Made by a program: the position numbers and the translations under genes. This document shows, one piece after another, positions 1-5,518 of a DNA stretch of 6,263 nucleotides. The stretch comes from Actinomycetes bacterium (GTDB lineage Bacteria > Actinomycetota > Acidimicrobiia > Acidimicrobiales > RAAP-2). The stretch's first letter is position 1. Each line of letters opens with the position of its first letter. Under the pieces are notes generated by a model, which had not been told where the DNA came from, searched no databases, and saw only the letters and a program-made list of their open reading frames with translations. Location of the stretch: positions 1 to 6,263 of the forward strand of contig JAJYMD010000430.1 of the NCBI GenBank assembly GCA_021787255.1. The letters run 5' to 3'.

Positions 1-1566
1 AAGCCCGGTGTCTGCCTGACGACGAGCGGCCCGGGCATCACGAACGCGTGCACCGGCGCCGCGACCGCGTACGCGGACTCGATCCCTGTGCTCTTGTGCT
101 CGCCAGGTCCGCCGCGCGGCGTCGAGGGCCTCGACCTCGGCCTCCTCCACGAGATGAAGGACGGGCACGCGCACCTGGAGAGCCTGGTGACCGCGAGCGT
201 GCGCCCCTCGAGCCCCGAGGAGATCGGGGAGGTCGTCGACGAGGTGTTCAGCGGTTGGCGGCGGGCGAGGCGCCGACCCGTGCACGTCGAGCTGCCGATC
301 GACGTGATCGAGGGCGTGCCGTCGCCGGGCTCGAGCGAGGGCCCGGTCGGCAGCGGGGAGGTCGATCGGCTTCGTCGCATCTTCGACGGGATGGCACCTC
401 CAAGCGGAGGCTCGGACGTCGCGAGCGCACTGGAGCGAGCGGCCCAGCTGCTCGAGTCCAGCCGCAGACCGCTCGTCGTCCTCGGCGGCGGCGCCCGGGG
501 AGCCGGCGACCTCGCCCGCAGGCTGGTCGAGCGGATCGGCGCGCTGGCGATGACCACCGTGAACGGAAAGGGGACGGTGCCCGAGCGCCACCCGCTCTCG
601 ATCGGCGCCTCGATCCGCCTGCGCGCCACGCGCCGGCTGTTCGAGTCCGCGGACGTCGTGCTCGTCGTCGGGAGCGAGCTCGGCGACTCGGACCTGTGGG
701 GCGTCCCCGTCGGGACCGAGGCTGCGGTCGTCCGTGTCGACGTCGACCCCCACCAGCTCCAGAAGAACCTCCCTTGCAGCGTCGCGCTCTGCATGGACGC
801 CCGGGCCGCGATGGAGGCGCTGCTCCTTCGCCTGGGAAGGACCGGCGGCGCCGCGGACGCCGGCGGGGGGAGCGGCGGCGCCGCGGACGCCGGCGGGGGG
901 AGCGGCGCATCGTCTTCCGGCCGGGCTGCTTCCGGCGGGGCTGCTTCCGGCCGGGCTGCGCCGGGGACGTGGGCGAGCACAGCCGAGAAGGTGAGGACGG
1001 CCCTCGAAGACGAGGCGCGCGCGGAGGGGGCGCCGTACGAGGCGATCAACCGGGAGCTCAGCGCCGCGCTGCCCCGAGACACGATCGTCGCAGGCGACAG
1101 CGCACAGGTCTCGTACTTCGGCACCGCGCACTTCTGGCCGATGGAGCGAGCGGGCCAGTTCCTCTACCCCGCCGGCTACGCCACGCTCGGCTACGGGCTG
1201 CCTGCGGCGATCGGGGCGATGCGCGCCTGCCCGGGCGTCCCGGTGGTCGTGCTCGTCGGAGACGGCGGCTTCCTCTTCAGCGTCCAAGAGCTCCTGACCG
1301 CGGTAGAGCAGCGGCTGGCGCTGCCGGTCGTCGTGGTCGACAACCACGGCTACGCCGAGATCCGCGAAGGCATGGAGGAGCGCGGCATCCCCCCGATCGC
1401 AGTGGACCGTCCCGCCGTGGACTTCCCCGCGCTCTGCCGTGCCTTCGGAGGACGCGGGCACGCGGTGAAGAGCGTGGACGAGTTGTGCGCGCGCGTCGTC
1501 GAGGCTCTCGGGTTCGCCGGCCCGACGGTGGTCAGCATCGACGTCTCGGGCGGTGTGCCGGGCTGA
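1..1566 (+). CDS. ThDP-dependent enzyme, acetolactate synthase / 2-oxo acid decarboxylase-like (5'-truncated by window edge)
   Basis: The frame is open from base 1 and stops at TGA 1564-1566, giving 521 residues. The start is outside the window, probably about 70-80 residues upstream judging by where the TSGPG motif sits in relatives. Three ThDP-enzyme domains are visible. The end of the N-terminal pyrimidine-binding domain (residues ~1-110) carries TTSGPGITN and AYADSIPVL. The central domain (~138-280) carries RPLVVLGGGARGAG and VVLVVGSELGD. The C-terminal ThDP-binding domain (~325-521) carries YATLGYGLPAAIGA and the cofactor motif GDGG (420-423), ending 27 residues later at DN (447-448). 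The last Asn (448) should be a Mg2+ ligand; the first Asn of the usual NN pair is Asp here. The ThDP-activating Glu would lie upstream of the window. The GLLHEM and HGYAEIREGMEERGIPP segments recall 5-guanidino-2-oxopentanoate decarboxylases (AruI-like), but substrate cannot be fixed. A repeat-rich linker (282-320) separates the last two domains. Superfamily is secure; activity (decarboxylase, carboligase or other) is inference. Confidence 0.93.
   Translation, partial: KPGVCLTTSGPGITNACTGAATAYADSIPVLLCSPGPPRGVEGLDLGLLHEMKDGHAHLESLVTASVRPSSPEEIGEVVDEVFSGWRRARRRPVHVELPIDVIEGVPSPGSSEGPVGSGEVDRLRRIFDGMAPPSGGSDVASALERAAQLLESSRRPLVVLGGGARGAGDLARRLVERIGALAMTTVNGKGTVPERHPLSIGASIRLRATRRLFESADVVLVVGSELGDSDLWGVPVGTEAAVVRVDVDPHQLQKNLPCSVALCMDARAAMEALLLRLGRTGGAADAGGGSGGAADAGGGSGASSSGRAASGGAASGRAAPGTWASTAEKVRTALEDEARAEGAPYEAINRELSAALPRDTIVAGDSAQVSYFGTAHFWPMERAGQFLYPAGYATLGYGLPAAIGAMRACPGVPVVVLVGDGGFLFSVQELLTAVEQRLALPVVVVDNHGYAEIREGMEERGIPPIAVDRPAVDFPALCRAFGGRGHAVKSVDELCARVVEALGFAGPTVVSIDVSGGVPG
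844..903 (+). repeat. Two perfect 30-bp direct repeats inside the ThDP-enzyme gene
   Basis: Bases 844-873 and 874-903 are identical 30-bp units, each encoding the decapeptide GGAADAGGGS (residues 282-301 of the visible protein). They are in frame and sit in the linker between the central and C-terminal domains, where flexible Gly/Ala/Ser sequence would be tolerated. Complete identity, including third codon positions, points to recent duplication by slippage or unequal crossing-over rather than to selection on the peptide alone. Confidence 0.95.
916..960 (+). repeat. Three 15-bp direct repeats inside the ThDP-enzyme gene
   Basis: Units at 916-930, 931-945 and 946-960 encode SGRAA, SGGAA and SGRAA. 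The middle unit differs from the first by one base (C to G, Arg to Gly) and the last unit differs by its final base. Every unit is five codons, so the frame is kept. Together with the 30-bp repeats just upstream they form a roughly 40-residue low-complexity, probably disordered interdomain linker. Confidence 0.93.
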
Positions 1567-1602
1567 CTGCACGTGCGCTGAAGGGACCGGGCGGAGAAAG
1601 GG

Positions 1603-1737
1603 CAGCCGAGGGCAGCCGAGGGGTGCGGGGACAGCCGAGGGCAGCCGAGGGGTGCGGGGACAGCCGAGGGCAGCCGAGGGGTGCGGGGACAGCCGAGGGG
1701 TGCGGGGACAGCCGAGGGGTGCGGGGACAGCCGAGGG
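1603..1737. repeat. Nested intergenic minisatellite (10-bp and 9-bp modules)
   Basis: This 135-bp block consists entirely of module A (CAGCCGAGGG, 10 bp, nine copies) and module B (GTGCGGGGA, 9 bp, five copies), with no mismatches that I can see. The order is AAB AAB AAB AB AB A, so a 29-bp unit is repeated three times and a 19-bp unit twice, closed by a lone A. It begins 36 bases after the ThDP-enzyme stop codon and ends 103 bases before the exporter start. The unit lengths are not multiples of three, and peptides from the block have no resemblance to a protein family, which fits non-coding DNA. The + strand carries regular runs of 3-4 G. Function is unknown; slippage is the likely origin. 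Confidence 0.95.
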
Positions 1738-1743
1738 CAGGGA

Positions 1744-1769
1744 GCCCGGCTACCATCGGTGAGCCGGGC
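1744..1769 (+). terminator. Strong hairpin after the minisatellite; possible terminator or leader structure
   Basis: GCCCGGCT (1744-1751) pairs perfectly with AGCCGGGC (1762-1769). Inside the loop ACC (1752-1754) can pair with GGT (1758-1760), leaving an ATC triloop and one bulged G at 1761, for about 11 base pairs in total. No T-run follows, so it is not a classical intrinsic terminator. Intrinsic terminators lacking a U-tract are reported from high-GC actinobacteria, so ending the ThDP-enzyme transcript is possible. A structured leader for the exporter operon is an alternative. Confidence 0.45.
1751..1756 (+). promoter_or_regulatory. Candidate -10 element (TACCAT) for the exporter operon
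   Basis: TACCAT fits the TAnnnT pattern of actinobacterial housekeeping-type -10 boxes and lies 85 bases before the chosen exporter start, which would give a leader of about 78 nt. No recognisable -35 box is seen; that position falls in the last copies of the minisatellite. The element also lies within the hairpin described at this place, so the match may be chance. Low confidence. Confidence 0.22.
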
Positions 1770-1779
1770 GAACGCGCCG

Positions 1780-1800
1780 GCCGGGAGCGCGGCTCTCGGC
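1780..1800 (+). other. Second strong hairpin, just upstream of the exporter Shine-Dalgarno
   Basis: GCCGGGAGC (1780-1788) pairs with GCTCTCGGC (1792-1800) around a GCG triloop, giving nine consecutive pairs including one G-U. It ends 21 bases before the Shine-Dalgarno sequence. Its 5' arm (GCCGGG, 1780-1785) is identical to bases 1763-1768 of the first hairpin, so CCCGGC at 1745-1750 could pair with either. That permits alternative folds, but no regulator or ligand can be named. Confidence 0.45.
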
Positions 1801-1821
1801 ACCCATGCGAGGCCGACCCCC

Positions 1822-1830
1822 AGGAGGTGA
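1822..1830 (+). promoter_or_regulatory. Ribosome binding site that sets the exporter subunit 1 start at 1841
   Basis: AGGAGGTGA is complementary over nine bases to the usual 3' end of bacterial 16S rRNA and lies 10 bases before ATG 1841. It falls inside the longer open frame that begins at ATG 1805, which has no comparable site upstream. It therefore decides in favour of the shorter protein. Confidence 0.85.
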
Positions 1831-1840
1831 GCGCACCGGC

Positions 1841-3718
1841 ATGCCCGGGCCCTCCGGCGGCAGTGGAAGCGACACGGCACCCGTGACCCCGCCCGGCCCT
1901 ACGCCGAGCGGCTCACCGGCCGGCACAGCCCCGCCCGGCGACGTCGACACGGGGGGAGCGAGGGGAGGGTGGCGGTTCCTCCGGACCTCCCTCGAGGGTC
2001 AGTGGCGGGCGGAGAGCGCGTCGCTGGTCGCGGCGCTCGCCTGGACCGCCGCGGTCTCCACCTACCCGTTGCTCGTCGGCAGGGCGGTCGACGCCGGCCT
2101 CCTCGCCCGGCACTGGGGCCGCCTCGGGACCTACGTCGCGCTGATCGCGCTCCTGGCCTTGCTCCAGGCGCTGGCCTCGGGCTTCCGGCGCCGGTACAAC
2201 GGCCTGGCGTCGCGCCGGGTGGAGGCGCGGCTGCGGGGGGAGTTCTTCGCGCGGCTCCTCCGCCTCGACGTCGGGTACCACGACCGGGTCAACCGCGGCC
2301 AGCTGCTCTCGCGGGTCACCAACGACCTGTTCCAGGTCCAGTCCTTCGTGGCCGCCGCGCCGGCGTTCGCCGGCAACCTCGCGGCGGTCCTGGCGGTCGC
2401 GGTGATCCTCGTCGTCACGAGCCCGGTCCTCGGGGCGGTCGCCCTGGTGATGCTGCCGGTCGTGGTGCTCACCTCACGGCGGTACTCCGCCGCGGTGAGG
2501 CCGGCGCTCGGCTCCCTCCAACGCGAGCGGGGCCAGCTCGCCGGGGTGGTGGAGGAGGCCGTCAGCGGCATCCGGGCAGTGAAGGGCTTCGGCGCCGAGC
2601 CGCTGCTCGAGGAGCGGCTCGGCGAGCGGGCCGACGCGGTCCGCAGGGAGGCGCTCGCCGTCGTCGCGACCCGCGCCCGCTTCAACCCGTACCTGAACGT
2701 GGTCCCGCTGATCGAGCTGGTGGCGATCAACTGGGTCGGGGGCTGGCTCGTCCTCGGTCACCACGTCACCGTCGGCCTGCTCGTGGCGTTCAACACCTAC
2801 CTCGTGCTGCTCACCGGACCGCTCCAGTCCATGGGGTGGTTCATCGTGCAGCTCCAGCGGGCTCTGGTCTCGGCCCGCCGGATCGAGCAGATCGTGGCGC
2901 TCCGGCCGGCGATCACCGACCCCGAGACCCCGGCCGCCCTGCCCAAGGGGCCGGGCACTGTCCGCTTCGAGTCCGTGACGTTTTCCTACCCCGGGGCCCA
3001 GCGGCCAGCCGTCGAGGGCCTCGACCTCGAGATCCGCGGCGGCGAGGTGGTGGCGCTCGTCGGCCCCACCGGCAGCGGCAAGTCCACCGTCGCCGCGCTC
3101 ATGGCCCGGCTGTACGACCCGGCCACGGGCACGGTCCGCCTGGACGGCGCGGACCTGCGGTCCCTCCCTGTGGAGGCGGTACGCGAGGCGGTCGGGGTGG
3201 TCTTCGAGGATAGCTTCCTCTTCGAGGGCACCGTGGCGGAGAACCTGCGCGTCGGGCGGACGGACGCGACCGACGAGGAGATCGCCGAGGCGGCCCGGTG
3301 CGCCCAGGCCGACGGGTTCGTCGCCGAGCTGCCCCGAGGCTACGCGAGCGTGCTCGGGGAGCGGGGCCTCTCCCTCTCCGGCGGTCAGCGCCAGCGGCTG
3401 GCGCTCGCGCGCGCGATCCTCGCCCGGCCCCGGGTCCTGGTGCTCGACGACGCCACCTCTGCGGTGGACGCGGCGAAGGAGCGAGAGATCCTCCAGGGGC
3501 TCGCGGCTGCGACGGGCGGCCGGACCGTGGTGGTCATCTCCCACCGGGCGGCCACGATCGCCCTGGCCGACCGTGTCGTGCTCCTCGACGAGGGCCGGGT
3601 CGTGGCCGACGGCACCCACCAGGGGCTCCTGCGCTCCTGTCGCCGCTACCGAGAGGTCCTCGGCCTCGCCGGCCGGGAGGGTCCGTCGACGGACGAGGGG
3701 GAGGAGCGCTCCGCGTGA
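1841..3718 (+). CDS. ABC exporter half-transporter, subunit 1 (degenerate ATPase site)
   Basis: This 625-residue protein has one membrane domain fused to one nucleotide-binding domain, the usual half-exporter layout. A Pro/Gly/Ser/Thr-rich, probably disordered tail (1-45) precedes six likely membrane helices (about 61-85, 97-115, 175-193, 195-213, 286-306, 312-335). The ATPase domain follows: aromatic A-loop Tyr383, Walker A GPTGSGKST (408-416, Lys414), signature LSGGQ (512-516), Walker B ending LDD (Asp536-Asp537) and H-loop His568. Two catalytic positions are changed: Glu456 stands where the Q-loop Gln is expected (VVFEDSFLF), and Asp537 replaces the catalytic Glu. In heterodimeric exporters such as TmrAB or TM287/288 this pattern marks the subunit with the poorly hydrolysing site, so it should need the next gene's product as partner. 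Inner-membrane export of lipid, peptide or drug is inferred; the substrate is unknown. ATG 1841 was chosen over 1805 because of the strong Shine-Dalgarno. Confidence 0.95.
   Translation: MPGPSGGSGSDTAPVTPPGPTPSGSPAGTAPPGDVDTGGARGGWRFLRTSLEGQWRAESASLVAALAWTAAVSTYPLLVGRAVDAGLLARHWGRLGTYVALIALLALLQALASGFRRRYNGLASRRVEARLRGEFFARLLRLDVGYHDRVNRGQLLSRVTNDLFQVQSFVAAAPAFAGNLAAVLAVAVILVVTSPVLGAVALVMLPVVVLTSRRYSAAVRPALGSLQRERGQLAGVVEEAVSGIRAVKGFGAEPLLEERLGERADAVRREALAVVATRARFNPYLNVVPLIELVAINWVGGWLVLGHHVTVGLLVAFNTYLVLLTGPLQSMGWFIVQLQRALVSARRIEQIVALRPAITDPETPAALPKGPGTVRFESVTFSYPGAQRPAVEGLDLEIRGGEVVALVGPTGSGKSTVAALMARLYDPATGTVRLDGADLRSLPVEAVREAVGVVFEDSFLFEGTVAENLRVGRTDATDEEIAEAARCAQADGFVAELPRGYASVLGERGLSLSGGQRQRLALARAILARPRVLVLDDATSAVDAAKEREILQGLAAATGGRTVVVISHRAATIALADRVVLLDEGRVVADGTHQGLLRSCRRYREVLGLAGREGPSTDEGEERSA
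3700..3706 (+). promoter_or_regulatory. Ribosome binding site that sets the exporter subunit 2 start at 3715
   Basis: GGAGGAG, within a longer purine run at 3697-3706, lies 8 bases before GTG 3715, inside the last codons of subunit 1. It supports the GTG start over upstream in-frame codons (the frame is open from about 3298) and over ATG 3760. Confidence 0.75.
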
Positions 3719-5472
3719 GCACGACCGGTCGTCAGCACCTGGTGCGCGAGACCCTCGCCATGCTGCGTCCCTACCGGGGCCGGGTGGCGCTCGCCCTGCT
3801 CACGGTGGCCGGGGCTCTGGGCACCAGCCTCGCGGGCCCTGCGCTCGTCGAGTACCTCATCGACGACGGGCTCGTGCACCACCACTCGATGCGGGTCGTC
3901 GACGTGGCCGGCGGCGCGTACCTGCTGGTCGCGATCGCGTCGTTCGCGTTCACCCGCTGGCAGACCAGCCTGTTGTCGGGCACCGGCGAGCTGGTGCTCA
4001 ACGACCTGCGCAAGCGGGTCTTCTCCCACCTGCTCGCCCAACCGATGTCCTTCTTCGACACCGAGAGCTCTGGCCAGCTGCTGTCACGGATGACCGCGGA
4101 CATCGACACCCTCGAGTCCCTGGTGCAGAGCGGCATCGGGACCTTCGTCATGAGCATCGGGCTGTTCGTCGCCTCGATCGTGGTGCTCGTGGTGATCGCG
4201 CCGCTGCTCTTCGTCGCCACCGCCGCCTGCCTCGTCCCGATCGTGGTCGCCGCGGCTCGCTACCGCGTCGCGTCGACCAGCGCCTACCGGGCGGTCCGGC
4301 TGCGCATCGGCGAGACGCTGGCGTCCTTGGACGAGGGCCTGGCGGGGGTGCGGGTCATCCAGGCGTTCCGCCAGGAGCCCGCCGTCGGCGAGCGCTTCGA
4401 GGCGCGCAACCGCGACCAGCTCGAGGCGGAGCTGCGAACCGTGCGCCTGGCGTCGGTGTTCTTCCCGAAGGTCGAGGGCACCGGCGTGCTCGCGACCGCG
4501 GTGATCCTCCTCGTGGGTGGCGTGTTCGTCCACCTGCACCTGACCTCGATCGGCGCGGTGGCCGCCTACGTGCTCTACGTCGGCAACCTCTTCAACTCGA
4601 TCCAGAGCCTGAGCCAGCTCTTCGACCTCCTGCAGTCCTCGGGCGCCGCGCTCTCGACCGTCGTCACCCTCCTCGACACCGAGCCGGCCATGGCCGACCC
4701 CGAGCGGCCGGTCCCGCTGCCCGAGCGGGGCGCGCTCGAGCTCGCAGGGGTCGAGTTCGCCTACTCCGGCAGCCGGCCGGTGATGTCGGCGGTGGACCTC
4801 GTGATCCCCCCTGGCGAGCACGTGGCGCTGGTCGGGCCGACCGGAGCCGGCAAGTCGACGCTCGCGAAGCTGGTCGGCCGGCTGTACGACCCGGCCTCGG
4901 GCTCGGTCCGCTTCGGCGGCGTCGACCTGCGCGCCGCGAGCATGACAGGCCTGCGTCGCCGGATCGTGGTGCTGCCCCAGGAGGGGTTCTTGTTCAGAGG
5001 GACGGTGCTCGACAACATCCTGATCGGCAGGCCGAGCGCCCGGGAGCAGGAGGTGCGCCAGGCGGTCGAGGCGCTCGGGCTCGCGGAGCGGTTCGACGAG
5101 CTGCCCGACGGCCTCGACACCGAGGTCGGCGAGCGCGGTGCGCACCTGTCCGCCGGCGAGCGCCAGCTCGTCTCGTTGGTGCGGGCAGCGCTGACCGATC
5201 CCGCCGTGCTGGTCATGGACGAGGCCACCTCGAGCGTGGACCCCGGCACCGAGCGCTGGGTGGAGACCGCCCTCGCCCGCCTCTCCGCCGGCCGCACGAC
5301 CATCACCGTCGCCCACCGCCTCACGATCGCCGAGCGCGCCGACCGGGTGGTGGTGGTGGACGGCGGGCGGGTGGTCGAGGTCGGCTCCCACGACGAGCTC
5401 GTTGCCGCGGGCGGGGCCTACGCCCAGCTGTACGCGGCATGGCAGGGAGCCGGGCAGGAGGGTGGCGGCTGA
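3715..5472 (+). CDS. ABC exporter half-transporter, subunit 2 (catalytically complete Walker B, divergent signature)
   Basis: This 585-residue half-transporter starts at GTG 3715. The start overlaps the subunit 1 stop by four bases (GTGA), indicating translational coupling and a 1:1 partnership. Six membrane helices are likely (about 24-46, 63-83, 142-160, 161-181, 256-275, 277-296). The ATPase domain has A-loop Tyr350, Walker A GPTGAGKST (374-382, Lys380), Q-loop Gln422 (VLPQEGFLF), Walker B MDEAT with catalytic Glu503, and H-loop His534. The signature is LSAGE (478-482) instead of LSGGQ. In a head-to-tail dimer, its complete Walker A/B faces the consensus LSGGQ of subunit 1, forming the active site. 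Its LSAGE faces the Asp-containing Walker B of subunit 1, forming the degenerate site. The pair most resembles MdlAB/TmrAB-like heterodimeric exporters; no substrate gene lies nearby in the window. Confidence 0.96.
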   Translation: MSTTGRQHLVRETLAMLRPYRGRVALALLTVAGALGTSLAGPALVEYLIDDGLVHHHSMRVVDVAGGAYLLVAIASFAFTRWQTSLLSGTGELVLNDLRKRVFSHLLAQPMSFFDTESSGQLLSRMTADIDTLESLVQSGIGTFVMSIGLFVASIVVLVVIAPLLFVATAACLVPIVVAAARYRVASTSAYRAVRLRIGETLASLDEGLAGVRVIQAFRQEPAVGERFEARNRDQLEAELRTVRLASVFFPKVEGTGVLATAVILLVGGVFVHLHLTSIGAVAAYVLYVGNLFNSIQSLSQLFDLLQSSGAALSTVVTLLDTEPAMADPERPVPLPERGALELAGVEFAYSGSRPVMSAVDLVIPPGEHVALVGPTGAGKSTLAKLVGRLYDPASGSVRFGGVDLRAASMTGLRRRIVVLPQEGFLFRGTVLDNILIGRPSAREQEVRQAVEALGLAERFDELPDGLDTEVGERGAHLSAGERQLVSLVRAALTDPAVLVMDEATSSVDPGTERWVETALARLSAGRTTITVAHRLTIAERADRVVVVDGGRVVEVGSHDELVAAGGAYAQLYAAWQGAGQEGGG

Positions 5473-5493
5473 GGGGGCACGCTCCGATCGCGC

Positions 5494-5515
5494 CAGCGAG
5501 CCTCGCTGCCGAGGC
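5494..5515. terminator. Overlapping short hairpins between convergent genes; weak terminator candidate
   Basis: The 46-base gap between the exporter stop and the regulator stop contains two mutually exclusive stems: CAGCGA (5494-5499) with TCGCTG (5503-5508), and GCCTCG (5500-5505) with CGAGGC (5510-5515). Each is six perfect base pairs. Neither has a T-run on either strand. The position between convergent genes suits a bidirectional terminator, but stems this short arise often by chance in GC-rich DNA. Confidence 0.3.
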
Positions 5516-5518
5516 GCG

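Noticed and set aside
1603..1737. CRISPR array
   Set aside because: The units are contiguous 9- and 10-bp modules with no unique spacers and no cas genes nearby.
1805..1840. ATG 1805 as the exporter subunit 1 start
   Set aside because: No good Shine-Dalgarno precedes it, whereas a nine-base one lies 10 bases before ATG 1841.
48..1886. Long open frame on the + strand (612 codons) across the ThDP-enzyme gene and the intergenic repeats
   Set aside because: Its product is Arg/Gly/Pro-rich with no family motif and overlaps a convincing ThDP-enzyme frame; it is a GC-rich shadow.
2474..3619. Antisense open frame (381 codons) opposite exporter subunit 1
   Set aside because: Same reasons: no recognisable motif and complete overlap with a clear gene.
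3298..3714. Upstream extension of the exporter subunit 2 frame
   Set aside because: It would overlap the ATPase domain of subunit 1 by over 400 bases with Arg/Pro-rich sequence; GTG 3715 has a ribosome binding site and the protein begins there like its family.
1519..5472. IclR protein as regulator of the exporter operon or ThDP-enzyme gene in this window
   Set aside because: It is convergent with the exporter, and no IclR-type operator palindrome was recognised at 1567-1840; most IclR regulators act on adjacent divergent genes, which would be to the right.
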